Source: CAVQMC01 sp963713505 (GTDB taxonomy: Bacteria > Bacteroidota > Ignavibacteria > Ignavibacteriales > Ignavibacteriaceae). From it: a DNA stretch of 64,000 nt. Shown piece after piece: positions 25,284 through 34,953 of the stretch (position 1 is its first letter; every line of letters starts with the position of its first letter). The stretch lies in the NCBI GenBank assembly GCA_963713505.1, contig CAVQMC010000011.1, positions 186,001-250,000 of the forward strand, in the 5' to 3' direction. Position numbers and translations under genes: made by a program. The notes below the pieces were generated by a model. It made no database searches, was not told where the DNA came from, and worked only from the letters and a program-made list of their open reading frames with translations.

Positions 25284-26639
25284 TTAAGCTTTAATATCAA
25301 GTTCTTTTAATTTCCGGTATAAAGTTGATAGACCTACCCTTAAAATATCTGCTGTTTTTTCTTTATTATAATCGTTGCTCTCAAGTGCTTTAAGTATCAG
25401 GTCTTTTTCAAATTTTCTTATTGATTCTTCGAGTGAACCGGGTACTGAAAAATCAATCGCTTCCGAATTAGGCCTGAAAGACAATGGTAGTTCTTTTACT
25501 GTTATGAAATCTTCTTTACAAAAAATTACAGCTCTTTCTATAACATTTTCCAGTTCCCTTACTTCACCTCTCCATTCATGCCCAATAATAGCGCGCATAG
25601 CATCAGAATCAATTCCCTTAATTTTTTTGTTTAATTCGATACGGTATTTATTTAAAAAATGATCAGCTAGCAGCGGAATATCTTCTTCCCGTTCTTTTAG
25701 AGAAGGAAGATTAATATCAATTACGTTCAATCTGTAAAAAAGGTCTTCCCTAAAGTTTCCTTTTGAAACTTCATCCCTTAGATCTTTATTAGTAGTAGCA
25801 ATAAACCTGACATTTACCGGAAGAGACATAGTTGTTCCGACCGGAGTATATTCTTTTTCTTGAATTGCTCTTAACAACTTAACTTGAAGCTGAAGCGGCA
25901 TTTCACTTACTTCATCTAAAAATAATGTCCCGCTTTCAGCAGCCTTCATATAACCTTCTTTATCCGTTATTGCTCCAGTAAATGCACCTTTTTTGTGGCC
26001 GAACAATTCACTTTCTATTAAATTTTCTGATATAGCTCCGCAATTAACTGCGATGAAAGGTTTGTTCTTTCGAAGGCTTTTATAATGAAGAGCTCGAGCT
26101 ACTAATTCTTTTCCTGTTCCACTGTTTCCGGTTATCAAAACTGTACTATCTGTATCGGCAACTGTTTGGATCATTTCATAAATTCGCTGCATTGCCGGAC
26201 TTTTGCCGATAATATTTTCAAAGTCAAAATTTCTTTGTACTTCTTTTCGAAGGATTCTGTTCTCCAGCAATAAGTCCTTTACCTCAAAAAGTTTTTTAAC
26301 TTTAATTATTAATTCATCAAACTCTACTGGTTTCAAAATATAATCACTTGCACCGCTGCGTAAAGCTGATATAGCAGTATCCAATGAACCAAAGGCAGTA
26401 ATAACTATGATAGAAGTTTGAATATTTAATTTTTTAATTCTATCGAGCAGTTCAACACCTTTCATTTCAGGCATTTCTAAATCTGTAATAACTAAATCAA
26501 AAGTAGATTCCAAAATTTTATCATAAGCAAGTTTCCCGTTTTCAGCTTCTTCTACAGTGTATCCTTCTTTTTGAAGAACATAAGAAAGTGTTTCTCTTAT
26601 TATTTTTTCGTCATCAACAACTAATATTCTTTCAGACAT
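25284..26639 (-). CDS. NtrC-family response regulator (sigma54 activator)
   Basis: A 451-residue protein. Residues 1-120 are a receiver (D10/E11, phosphoacceptor D53 in LVITDLEMPEMKG, the Lys in YILKPVEF). Then comes an AAA+ domain with Walker A GNSGTGKE, the sigma54 loop GAFTGA, Walker B-type TLFLDEVSEMP and the arginine-finger region FREDLFYRLNV. The Fis-type HTH at the end reads YNKEKTADILRVGLSTLYRK. All key residues are intact. It is 13 bases downstream of the histidine kinase gene, so the two form a co-transcribed two-component system. It is a candidate activator of the nearby sigma54-like promoter of the multiheme operon. Confidence 0.93.
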   Translation of the reverse strand: MSERILVVDDEKIIRETLSYVLQKEGYTVEEAENGKLAYDKILESTFDLVITDLEMPEMKGVELLDRIKKLNIQTSIIVITAFGSLDTAISALRSGASDYILKPVEFDELIIKVKKLFEVKDLLLENRILRKEVQRNFDFENIIGKSPAMQRIYEMIQTVADTDSTVLITGNSGTGKELVARALHYKSLRKNKPFIAVNCGAISENLIESELFGHKKGAFTGAITDKEGYMKAAESGTLFLDEVSEMPLQLQVKLLRAIQEKEYTPVGTTMSLPVNVRFIATTNKDLRDEVSKGNFREDLFYRLNVIDINLPSLKEREEDIPLLADHFLNKYRIELNKKIKGIDSDAMRAIIGHEWRGEVRELENVIERAVIFCKEDFITVKELPLSFRPNSEAIDFSVPGSLEESIRKFEKDLILKALESNDYNKEKTADILRVGLSTLYRKLKELDIKA

Positions 26640-26652
26640 TTTTACCCTAAAA

Positions 26653-28083
26653 TTAATTTTGAATTGGTAGTGTAATTATAAATGTTGTTCCTTTACCTAA
26701 AACACTCTTTACCTTTATATCACCTTGAAAACTTTTTACAATTCCATAGCTTACCCACAAACCGAGTCCCGTACCTTTACCTTCTTTTTTAGTAGTAAAA
26801 AAAGGTTCGAAAACTTTATTATAATTTTCTTCCGGAATTCCTTTACCCGTATCTGTAAATCTAATTACGATAAAGTCATCTTTCTTTTCAGATTTAACAT
26901 TTATTGCATGAGATTTATTTCCATCAGTTTCAGAAATTGCATCAACTGCATTAATTAAAATATTTACAAATACCTGCTGAATTTGGTCTGATATTAAAGG
27001 TAATAATGGAATATTTTCCTGAAGATCACTATTAAAAACAATATTTTTTGCTTTCGTTCCAACTTTTGTAATTTCAACTGCTTCAATAATATTTTCATTT
27101 ATATCGGTAAGATGAAGTTCGTAATTCGAAGGTCTTGAAAAATCTACCAGATCTCTGATTATTTTGGAAATTCTTGTTATTTGACTCTTTACCAAAGCCA
27201 GCTTTTCAGTTACAAACGGATCTTCAGTTGATCTTTGAGCAACCTGAACTAATGCCGAAATAGATGCGAGCGGATTTCCTACTTCATGAGCAATTCCCGC
27301 GGCTAATGTTCCAATGCTTTCCATTTTTTGTGTATGTATCAATTGTCTTTCAAATAATCTTTTCTCGCTGAGATCTCTATGAATTCCAAAAAATCCGGAA
27401 ACATTGCCGTCTTTATCTAAGATTGGAGATATTAAAAGTTGAGTAAAAAATGGTTCGCCGCTTTTCCTTCTATTTTCAATTTCACCGGACCAGACTTTTC
27501 CGTTTTTTATGGTCTTCCACATTTTATCCCAAAATTTTTTGGAATGTTTTTTACTTCCGAAAATACTTGGGGTTTGTCCAATCAATTCTTCTTTTGAGTA
27601 GCCGCTTGCTGCCACAAAAGCTGGATTTACATAAATCATTCTGCCGTCAATATCGGTAATTTGAAGAGGATTAACAGTGTTCTCCGCAACTTTATAAAAC
27701 CTTAAAAGCTCAAGTTCCTTTCTTTTTTCTTCAGTAATATCTCTTGCAATTATAAATACTTCATTTGAATTATCTTCTTCATTTAGTCTTGGAGTTATAA
27801 TAAAACTAACATTGAAAAATTGTTTATCTAATAAAAGTTTTGATTCAAACTTTTCGCTTTTATTTTGTTCAATACACTTTTTGAAAAAATCTATTGTATT
27901 CTGTTTAAAATTCGAATCGATTAAATCAAATAGATTAAAGTTATTAATTTCATTTTTAGACAGATTTAATTTAAGCGAAGCTGAGATGTTTGCATCAAGA
28001 ATATTACCTTTTTCGTCCAGAATAAAGCACATATCCTGCAAACTATTTAAAAGCCGGAAGTCTATTTTATAACTTTTACCCAT
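26653..28083 (-). CDS. PAS-domain sensor histidine kinase, partner of the NtrC-type regulator
   Basis: A 476-residue protein without transmembrane segments. Two PAS domains (MCFILDEKGNILDANISASL; then NPLQITDIDGRMIYVNPAF with GYSKEELIGQTPSIFG) are followed by a HisKA domain (QKMESIGTLAAGIAHEVGNP, where His in AHEVGNPL is the phosphoacceptor). The HATPase_c domain has VNILINAVDAI, DTGKGIP and GKGTGLGLWVSYGIV. It is therefore a soluble, probably redox- or ligand-sensing kinase. It is first in a two-gene operon with the regulator. The 228 bases before it contain no clear promoter element. Confidence 0.93.
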   Translation of the reverse strand: MGKSYKIDFRLLNSLQDMCFILDEKGNILDANISASLKLNLSKNEINNFNLFDLIDSNFKQNTIDFFKKCIEQNKSEKFESKLLLDKQFFNVSFIITPRLNEEDNSNEVFIIARDITEEKRKELELLRFYKVAENTVNPLQITDIDGRMIYVNPAFVAASGYSKEELIGQTPSIFGSKKHSKKFWDKMWKTIKNGKVWSGEIENRRKSGEPFFTQLLISPILDKDGNVSGFFGIHRDLSEKRLFERQLIHTQKMESIGTLAAGIAHEVGNPLASISALVQVAQRSTEDPFVTEKLALVKSQITRISKIIRDLVDFSRPSNYELHLTDINENIIEAVEITKVGTKAKNIVFNSDLQENIPLLPLISDQIQQVFVNILINAVDAISETDGNKSHAINVKSEKKDDFIVIRFTDTGKGIPEENYNKVFEPFFTTKKEGKGTGLGLWVSYGIVKSFQGDIKVKSVLGKGTTFIITLPIQN

Positions 28084-28311
28084 GCTGAATAATCTTAGAA
28101 AACTTATTTTATTGATTTAATTATATCAAAAATACACAATTATAAAGTATAAATAAATCTATCAACTTTTATCTTTTTTAGAAAAAATGATGGAAAATTT
28201 TTAATTGCCAAACAAAATGCTTGCAAGTAAGCATTTTTAATAAAGACAATTTAAAATTATTTTTTAATAAGTTAAGAAGGATTAAATTACATTTACAACT
28301 TTTTGTGAATT

Positions 28312-29361
28312 TTAACTAATCATATTCTTTGATTTCATAAGTTCCGCGCACAAAATTGCACCTCCGGCAGCACCTCTAATTGTGTTATGGGAGAGAATAA
28401 CAAATTTATAATCAAACAAAGGATCTTCTCTTAATCTTCCAATGCTCACAGCCATTCCTTTATCAATATTTCTTAAAATTCTAGGCTGAGGATATTTTTC
28501 TTCTTCAAAATAATGTATAGGATTTATCGGAGCGGAAGGGAGATCAAGATTTTGAGGTTCACCTTTAAATTCCTTCCAAGTATTAATTAAATCTTTTATA
28601 TCTGCAGATTTTTTTAATTTTACCTGCACGCACTCCGTATGACCTTCCACAACCGAAACTCTGTTGCATTGAGCGCTTACTTTAAAATTTACATTTTCAA
28701 TATTATTTCCATTTAATTTCCCTAAAATTTTTAAAGGTTCGGTTTCTAATTTATCTTCTTCACCGGAAATATATGGAACAACATTATCAATGATATCTAA
28801 ACTCGGCACTCCTGGATAGCCCGCACCAGATAATGCCTGCATTGTAACTACATTCACAGTTTCCAAACCAAAATTATCAAATAGCGGTTTTAACGCTATA
28901 GTTAAACCTATTGTCGAGCAATTCGGATTTGTAACAATACAACCGCCGCTAAATTTTTGAGTTTTAATTAAATCAAGATGAGAAGGATTTATTTCAGGAA
29001 TTAGTAAAGGAACATCTTTATCCATTCTATGATTTTTAGAATTACTTACAACTGTATAACCTTTGTTTGCAAAATCTTCTTCAATAGCACCGGCAACAGA
29101 AGAATCTAAGCCCGAAAATACAAGTCTGCAATTTAAATTTGGAATACATTCTTTTATTTCTAAATTGCCTATATTGTTCGGCAAAACAGCAGAAGAAAAC
29201 CAATTTGCAGCATCATTATATTTTTTACCGGCCGATTTTTCAGATGCCGCAAGTTCGGTAATTTCGAACCATGGATGGTCAGATAATAATTCGATAAATT
29301 TCTGACCTACGCTTCCTGTAGCGCCTAAAATTCCGACAGGTATTTTTTTATTTTGTTTCAT
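28312..29361 (-). CDS. asd: Aspartate-semialdehyde dehydrogenase
   Basis: A 349-residue cytoplasmic enzyme that reduces aspartyl phosphate to aspartate semialdehyde with NADPH, on the route to lysine, threonine and methionine. It shows the N-terminal nucleotide motif VGILGATGSVGQKF, the catalytic Cys in TNPNCSTIGLT, MQALSGAGYPGVPSLDI, and the substrate region CNRVSVVEGHTECV with HNTIRGAAGGAILCAELM at the end. The sequence is of the archaeal/fungal-like subclass (about 350 residues) common in this phylum. It is monocistronic, divergent from the amidase gene at 29506. Confidence 0.93.
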   Translation of the reverse strand: MKQNKKIPVGILGATGSVGQKFIELLSDHPWFEITELAASEKSAGKKYNDAANWFSSAVLPNNIGNLEIKECIPNLNCRLVFSGLDSSVAGAIEEDFANKGYTVVSNSKNHRMDKDVPLLIPEINPSHLDLIKTQKFSGGCIVTNPNCSTIGLTIALKPLFDNFGLETVNVVTMQALSGAGYPGVPSLDIIDNVVPYISGEEDKLETEPLKILGKLNGNNIENVNFKVSAQCNRVSVVEGHTECVQVKLKKSADIKDLINTWKEFKGEPQNLDLPSAPINPIHYFEEEKYPQPRILRNIDKGMAVSIGRLREDPLFDYKFVILSHNTIRGAAGGAILCAELMKSKNMIS

Positions 29362-29505
29362 TTGTACGTTTTAAGAATAAAAGTGTTGAAGCGAAATATA
29401 CGAATATGTTATAAATAAAATAAGTTATTCCCTTTATCATTAAAAATAATTAAGATAAATTTTTGTAGTTTAAAGATAAATCACAATAAAATTAGAGTTT
29501 ATATA

Positions 29506-30267
29506 ATGAAAATCGGTTTAGTACAATACAACCCGGAGTGGGAAAACAAAGAGTCAAATAAAAATAAGATTAACAATTTACTTTCTAATTCCAACGATAA
29601 TTATGATTTATTAATTCTACCAGAATTAACTTTAACCGGATTTACTATGTTCTCCGAAAAGTATGGTGAAAATCTATCCGGAGACACAGTTAGCTATTTC
29701 CAAAATTTATCTAATGAATACAAAACAAATATTTTGTTTGGATTAATAGAAGATGAAAACGGAATTCACTACAACTCTTTACTTCATATAGATAAAGAAG
29801 GGAATAAAATTTCAAATTATAGAAAAATACATCCTTTCTCTTATTCAACTGAAGATCAGCATTATAAAAGAGGATTAAATACAGTTGTAACTAAAATTGA
29901 TGATTGGAAAATCGGTTTATCAATTTGTTATGATTTAAGATTCCCAGAATTATATAGAAATTACGGAAAAGCCGGAACGGAATTAATTGTGTGTATAGCA
30001 AACTGGCCGGATACAAGAATTGAACATTGGGATGCACTTTTAAAAGCTCGAGCAATTGAAAATCAATGTTTTGTTGCGGGAGTCAACAGGGTCGGAAATG
30101 ATCCCAGGTTAAAATATAACGGCCACAGCAGTGTTTACAGTCCGATGGGAGAAAATTTGATCTCATCTGTTGACAATGAAAATATTGTAAGTGTTGAAAT
30201 TGATTTGGAAAAGGTAAAAGATGTGAGATCGAAACTGCCATTTTTAGATGATATTTTTTTAATTTAA
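29506..30267 (+). CDS. Carbon-nitrogen hydrolase, probable omega-amidase
   Basis: A 253-residue enzyme of the nitrilase superfamily with the catalytic Glu-Lys-Cys triad: Glu in LILPELTLTGF, Lys in NYRKIHPFSYSTED, and Cys in GLSICYDLRFPELYR. Short length and the sequence around the Cys resemble the YafV/NIT2 omega-amidases, which hydrolyse alpha-ketoglutaramate in methionine salvage and glutamine transamination. Substrate is inferred. The gene is followed after 40 bases by a thioesterase on the same strand. Confidence 0.85.
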   Translation: MKIGLVQYNPEWENKESNKNKINNLLSNSNDNYDLLILPELTLTGFTMFSEKYGENLSGDTVSYFQNLSNEYKTNILFGLIEDENGIHYNSLLHIDKEGNKISNYRKIHPFSYSTEDQHYKRGLNTVVTKIDDWKIGLSICYDLRFPELYRNYGKAGTELIVCIANWPDTRIEHWDALLKARAIENQCFVAGVNRVGNDPRLKYNGHSSVYSPMGENLISSVDNENIVSVEIDLEKVKDVRSKLPFLDDIFLI

Positions 30268-30307
30268 ATTTCATATTAGTTAAAATTTAATAGTCCATAA
30301 ATTAAAA

Positions 30308-30712
30308 ATGATAAAGATCAGAAGAAAAATTAATTTTTATGACTGCGATCCGGCAGGAATTTTATTTTATGCAAGAATTTTTGATTTATGCCATTCAGCT
30401 TATGAAGAATTAATTGCAAGCTTTGGTATTTATGATGATTACTGGGGAACAGGAGATTATGTCGTTCCAATTATTCACAGTGAAGCAACATATCAGAAAC
30501 CTATAAAATTCGGAGACCAAATAATCATTGAGTTAAATGTTTCGGAATTAAAAAGCACATCGTTTATTCTGGAATATAATTGTGTTAATGAAGCAGGTGA
30601 GTTATGCTGCAAAGTAAAAACAATTCATGTCTTTGTTGACAAGAATGCCTGGCAGAAAACTCAATTAACAACTGTTTTAAAAGAAGGATTGGAAAAGCAC
30701 TTAATTTCTTAA
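30308..30712 (+). CDS. Hotdog acyl-CoA thioesterase, candidate DHNA-CoA hydrolase (MenI)
   Basis: A 134-residue single hotdog domain of the 4-hydroxybenzoyl-CoA thioesterase/YbgC type, with the active-site stretch NFYDCDPAGILFYARIFDL (catalytic Asp in DCDPAGI) and HSEATYQKPIKFGD. It converges with menE, its end overlapping the menE end by four bases. DHNA-CoA thioesterase is the one menaquinone step otherwise missing between MenB and MenA here, so this is the natural candidate. The biochemical role is inference; other short acyl-CoA thioesters remain possible. Confidence 0.75.
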   Translation: MIKIRRKINFYDCDPAGILFYARIFDLCHSAYEELIASFGIYDDYWGTGDYVVPIIHSEATYQKPIKFGDQIIIELNVSELKSTSFILEYNCVNEAGELCCKVKTIHVFVDKNAWQKTQLTTVLKEGLEKHLIS

Positions 30713-32166
30713 CTTCCGAACATTTCTTTTATTTCGTGTCTTTTAATTTTATCCAATGAAGTTTTTGGAAGTTCATCAACAAAGAAAAATAATTTTGGGA
30801 TTTTATAGGAAGCAATATTATTCCTTAGAACTTCTTTAATTTTATCTTTACTTATTTTTTTGTTTAGAACAATTGCTGCAGCAATTTTCTGTCCCCACTC
30901 AGAATCTGCAACTGGAAAAACACACGACTCTTTTATTTCACTTATATTATTTAAAAGTTTTTCAACCTCAAGCGGGTTAACATTCTCTCCGCCTGTAATA
31001 ATTAAGTCGGATCTTCTTGCCTCAACAAATAAATATCCTTCTTTATCTAAATAACCATAATCTCCTGTATAATAAAAACCGTTTTTAACTTTAGCTTTGG
31101 TTTCTTCTTCATTATATAAATATCCGTTCATTACAGAATCACTTTTTACAACAATCTCACCGGATTGATTTGGTTTTAATTTATTCCCTTTTTCATCTAA
31201 TATTAAAATTTGATTTTTACTTAAAGCCTTTCCGGAAGAATTTATTTTATCTTTAAGTTTATCTCTTCCTATATAAGCTACAAATGAAGAAGTCTCAGAA
31301 GAACCGTAAACTCTTGAAACCGGCCAGCCTTTTGTTAATGCAGTTTTACAAAGATCTTCATCAATAAATCCGCCTCCTAAAAGAACATCCTTAATTTTAG
31401 TTGAAGGTTTATAATTTAATAAAATTAACCTCTGCATTTGTGTAGAAACAAAAGAGATTAAAGTCGGATTGAAATTATTTAAACTAAAAACAATATCTTC
31501 ATTCTTTAGTGATTGTGGAACTACAACAGAATTGCCGAAAAGTAATACTCTTGTTATTATTTGAAAACCACCGATATGAAAGAAAGGAAGACTAGCTAAC
31601 CATTTGTCATTTAATTCATAATTAATCGCTTCATTTCCGATTACGGCACTTGCAATTAAATTCTTAAAGCTAAGCATAACTCCTTTTGGTTTTCCCGATG
31701 AACCCGAAGTAAAAATAATTACTGCAGTATTATTTAATAAAGATTCAGAATTATGTTCTTCTTTTAATGTTTGATTAGAACTAAAATTATCAAAAGGGAA
31801 ATAGACTGTTTTTGAATTTGGAACTGAAATCTTTTTATTTAAATCATTTTGGATAAAAACGAATTGGCATTTAGAAAAATCAATTAACTCTTCTAGTTCA
31901 TTTTTTAGAAGTTTATTATTTAATGGAACCGGAATTGCGTTTAATTTCCAAAGCGCCAAAACAATAAAAATAAATTCTATTGAGTTTTCACCAATTAGAC
32001 AAACTTTATCCTCGTTTTTAATTCCGGTTTCTTTTAGATAAGAAGCATATGAATTTACTTTACTTTCTAATTCAGAATAAGTTAGAGTTTGTTCTTTAGA
32101 AATTACAGCAGGAAGATTTTTATTAAAATTTTTTAGCCGGTAAGTTTGAAAGTTAATAAAGTCCAT
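30709..32166 (-). CDS. menE: o-Succinylbenzoate-CoA ligase
   Basis: A 485-residue member of the acyl-adenylate-forming family. It shows the AMP-binding P-loop IIFTSGSSGKPKGVMLS, the A5-type VYGSSETSSFVAYIG, YTGDYGYLDKEGYLFVEARR (the hinge Asp/Arg region) and the catalytic Lys near the C-terminus (PKTSLDKIKRHEI). It activates o-succinylbenzoate to its CoA ester before MenB. Its start codon overlaps the menC stop by one base (TAATG arrangement), so translation is coupled. It is last in the menH-B-A-C-E operon. Confidence 0.92.
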   Translation of the reverse strand: MDFINFQTYRLKNFNKNLPAVISKEQTLTYSELESKVNSYASYLKETGIKNEDKVCLIGENSIEFIFIVLALWKLNAIPVPLNNKLLKNELEELIDFSKCQFVFIQNDLNKKISVPNSKTVYFPFDNFSSNQTLKEEHNSESLLNNTAVIIFTSGSSGKPKGVMLSFKNLIASAVIGNEAINYELNDKWLASLPFFHIGGFQIITRVLLFGNSVVVPQSLKNEDIVFSLNNFNPTLISFVSTQMQRLILLNYKPSTKIKDVLLGGGFIDEDLCKTALTKGWPVSRVYGSSETSSFVAYIGRDKLKDKINSSGKALSKNQILILDEKGNKLKPNQSGEIVVKSDSVMNGYLYNEEETKAKVKNGFYYTGDYGYLDKEGYLFVEARRSDLIITGGENVNPLEVEKLLNNISEIKESCVFPVADSEWGQKIAAAIVLNKKISKDKIKEVLRNNIASYKIPKLFFFVDELPKTSLDKIKRHEIKEMFGS

Positions 32167-33197
32167 TATCGAACTAAATTTATTTTACCATTTAAAACCG
32201 GAAAAGGATCGTCGGCAAGATCATCTTCAAATAACCTGCCGGTGTTTAATCCGTGAGCAGAATCAGTAACATTCATAGCCGCAGCCAAAATTGCAAAAGT
32301 TCTTCCAACAACGGATTCAAGCGAGGTCGTAATGATTGTTTTTATGTTGTTTGCTTTTGCAAAATCCATAATTTTAACTGTATTTATAACTCCGCCCAGC
32401 ATCATTGGTTTTAATATCAAAACAGAAGCCGCTTTACGGGATATAAAGTTTTCCGCATCCTTTATATTTCTTATAGATTCATCTGCAGCTAAAGGAATTT
32501 TTGAAATTTGAGAAAGTTCTATAAAATCTTCAATATTGTTTACAGGCTGCTCAATATATTCTAAATTATACTGCTCCAAAAATTTCATATTTTCCTTTGC
32601 CTGACTTAAACTCCATTTCCCGTTTACATCAACTCTTAAATTAATTTTGTCTTTTGCAAATTCTCTTACAGCATTCAGACAATTAAGATCTTCATTAAAA
32701 TTATCTCGACCAATTTTTATTTTTAATGTTTTAAAACCGTCTGCCATAAAATCATTAGCCAATAAGGCAGTGTTCTGCGGAGAATCGAATCCAATTAAAG
32801 CGTTAACATTAATTTCCTTTTTGAAATTCCTATTAATTAAAGTAAAAAAGTTCACTTTCTTTTCATTGCAGATTAAATTTATAATGGATTGCTCAATTCC
32901 ATGTTTTGCTGCCGGTAATGATTCAAGATTCGGTAAATTTTCCTGAAGACTTTCTATGAAATTATTAATATCAATTTTTAAATCTAATTTGAAATTTTTA
33001 ATTGCTTCTTCAGCTTGTTCAAATGTTTCCGATCCAAATTCGGGTAGAGGAGCAGCTTCGCCGATTCCCGTAATTCCTTCTTTATTTTTTAAAGTTATTA
33101 TGATCCCTTTCCTTGAATGTAAAGTTGATTTTGCAGTCTGAAAAGGAATTTTAAATTTAGATTCATATTTGGCATAATTAAATTGAAGACTATTCAT
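32166..33197 (-). CDS. menC: o-Succinylbenzoate synthase
   Basis: A 343-residue enolase-superfamily enzyme that dehydrates SHCHC to o-succinylbenzoate. Key elements are the KxK base in FKTLKIKIGRDNF, metal ligands in DVNGKW, YIEQPV and AADESI, and the second lysine in VLILKPMMLGG. A length of about 340 is normal. Its start overlaps the end of menA by four bases (ATGA), and its stop overlaps the menE start, indicating a tightly coupled operon. Confidence 0.92.
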   Translation of the reverse strand: MNSLQFNYAKYESKFKIPFQTAKSTLHSRKGIIITLKNKEGITGIGEAAPLPEFGSETFEQAEEAIKNFKLDLKIDINNFIESLQENLPNLESLPAAKHGIEQSIINLICNEKKVNFFTLINRNFKKEINVNALIGFDSPQNTALLANDFMADGFKTLKIKIGRDNFNEDLNCLNAVREFAKDKINLRVDVNGKWSLSQAKENMKFLEQYNLEYIEQPVNNIEDFIELSQISKIPLAADESIRNIKDAENFISRKAASVLILKPMMLGGVINTVKIMDFAKANNIKTIITTSLESVVGRTFAILAAAMNVTDSAHGLNTGRLFEDDLADDPFPVLNGKINLVR

Positions 33198-34089
33198 AAT
33201 ATCAATCCTGCAGAAAATAAAATTCCGAAAAGAGCCGATAATTTTGCGGTTAATTCCAAAGCTTTATTTAATTGTTTGCCATCCAGCGTGTAAAGCATTT
33301 TAATCAAATTAAAAGCAATTGGAATTGTTAAATAGGGAAGAAAAATCCAGTAATTAAAATTATAAACAATAAATAGTATTAAAGGCACAGCAAAAGATAA
33401 AATTAGTAATGCAATGTATTGATATCGAGTAAGATTTTTCCCGATTTTTACTGCCAAAGTTTTTTTCCCTGCAGCTTTATCTTCTTCAATATCTCTAAAA
33501 TTATTTACAACTAAAATATTTGTAACTAAAGCTCCAACAGGAATGGAAGTTAAAATGGAAAGGAGAGTAAATTCTTTAGCTTGTATGTAATAAGTCCCGA
33601 CTGTTCCGACAACACCAAAAAACATAAAAACAAAAATATCACCGAGTCCATTATAAGCTAACGGGAAATGGTCCGGCGGTGTATGCAATTCCTGCAAGAA
33701 TAGATAAAATTCCGATTACAAGAATAACAATTCCGCCTACATAAACTAGATATAATCCTAATAAAAATGCAGTTAGAAAAATCAATACACTTCCGAATTT
33801 CATTTCATTAACTGTAATTAAACCGGAAGCCAAAACACGAAGCGGACCTTTTCTTTCTTCATTGTCGGCTCCTTTAATAAAATCATAAAGATCATTTACA
33901 TAATTAGTCCCGATTTGAATAAGCAAGTGAACAGATCAAAGCAATAACAGAATATAAAAGAACAAAAAATCCTGTACTGTAAGCTAAAGCCGAACCAACC
34001 ATAACCGGAACAACAGCAGCTAAAAGTGTTTTGGGTCGGCTGGCAATTATCCAGCTTTCAAATTTTGAAATTATTTTTTCTTCCTGCAT
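33194..34089 (-). CDS. menA: DHNA prenyltransferase MenA (two frame breaks)
   Basis: Three consecutive frames give one UbiA-family membrane enzyme of 297 residues once two extra bases are ignored: one near 33915-33925 (ALICSL then LIQIGTNYVND), one in the CCC near 33670 (TAGPFP then LAYNGLGD). The prenyl-diphosphate motif NYVNDLYDFIKGADNEE (NDxxDxxxD) and the second motif NFRDIEEDKAAGKKTLAVK are intact, and about eight membrane helices are visible. It attaches the polyprenyl tail to DHNA to give demethylmenaquinone. The strong conservation on both sides of each break argues for base-calling errors rather than gene loss. Confidence 0.85.
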
Positions 34090-34107
34090 AAAGTATTTTA
34101 ATATTGT

Positions 34108-34942
34108 TTAAGGCAATTTAGGAAATTTATTGAATTCAGGTTTCCTTTTTTCCAAATAAGCTTTTTTACCTTCCTGAGCTTCTTCGCTCATATAATAAAG
34201 TAAAGTTGCATTTCCGGCAAGCTCTTGAATTCCTGACTTGTCCGTCAAGTTCTGCATTGAAAGCAGATTTAAGAAGCCTGATTGCCATTGAACTGTGCTG
34301 CAGAATTCTTTTTGCCCACGCAACTCCTTCGCTTTCCAGTTGATCAACAGGAACAATTTTATTTATTAAGCCCATCTGAAATGCTTCTTCAGCATTATAT
34401 TGATTGCAAAGATACCAAATTTCTCTGGCTTTTTTCTGCCCGACGCTTCTTGCCAAATAACTTGATCCGAAACCGCCGTCGAAACTTCCGACTTTTGGAC
34501 CTGTCTGACCAAAAATTGCATTGTCCGCGGCAATTGTCAAATCGCATACGACATGCAGAACATGTCCGCCGCCGATTGCATAACCGGCAACTAAAGCAAT
34601 TACAGGTTTCGGCATGCTTCTGATTAATTTCTGCAGATCAAGAACATTTAAGCGTGGAACTCCGTCCTTTCCAACATATCCTTTATCTCCTCTAATTCTT
34701 TGATCGCCGCCGGAACAAAAAGCGTATTTTCCATCTTTTGCAGGTCCCTGACCGGTCAATAAAACAACTCCAATTGCCTGATCTTCTCGTGCATCGGAAA
34801 AAGCATCATACATTTCTATAACAGTTTCCGGTCTGAATGCATTTCTAACTTCAGGTCTGTTGATTGTAACTTTAGCAATACCGTCCATTTTTTCATAAAT
34901 GATATCCTTGTAATCTTTTGCTTTTTTCCAGTTAAAATTCAT
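34108..34942 (-). CDS. menB: 1,4-Dihydroxy-2-naphthoyl-CoA synthase (one frame break)
   Basis: A crotonase-superfamily enzyme of 277 residues if one extra base near 34225-34240 is ignored (SAFNAELDGQV then GIQELAGNATLLYYMSEEAQ). As written, the frame stops at 34166 with a non-homologous tail. Signature elements are VTINRPEVRNAFRP, KYAFCSGGDQRIRG, GYAIGGGHVLHVVCDL, GQTGPKVGSFDGGFG and LEKRKPEFNKFPKLP at the end. It closes the second ring of the naphthoquinone from OSB-CoA. It starts 11 bases after menH and ends 18 bases before menA. Confidence 0.9.
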
Positions 34943-34953
34943 TTTAAATCCTT

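Noticed and set aside
30709..30712. Terminator between the thioesterase and menE
   Set aside because: The two genes overlap at their ends and no hairpin with a T-run is visible around 30690-30740.
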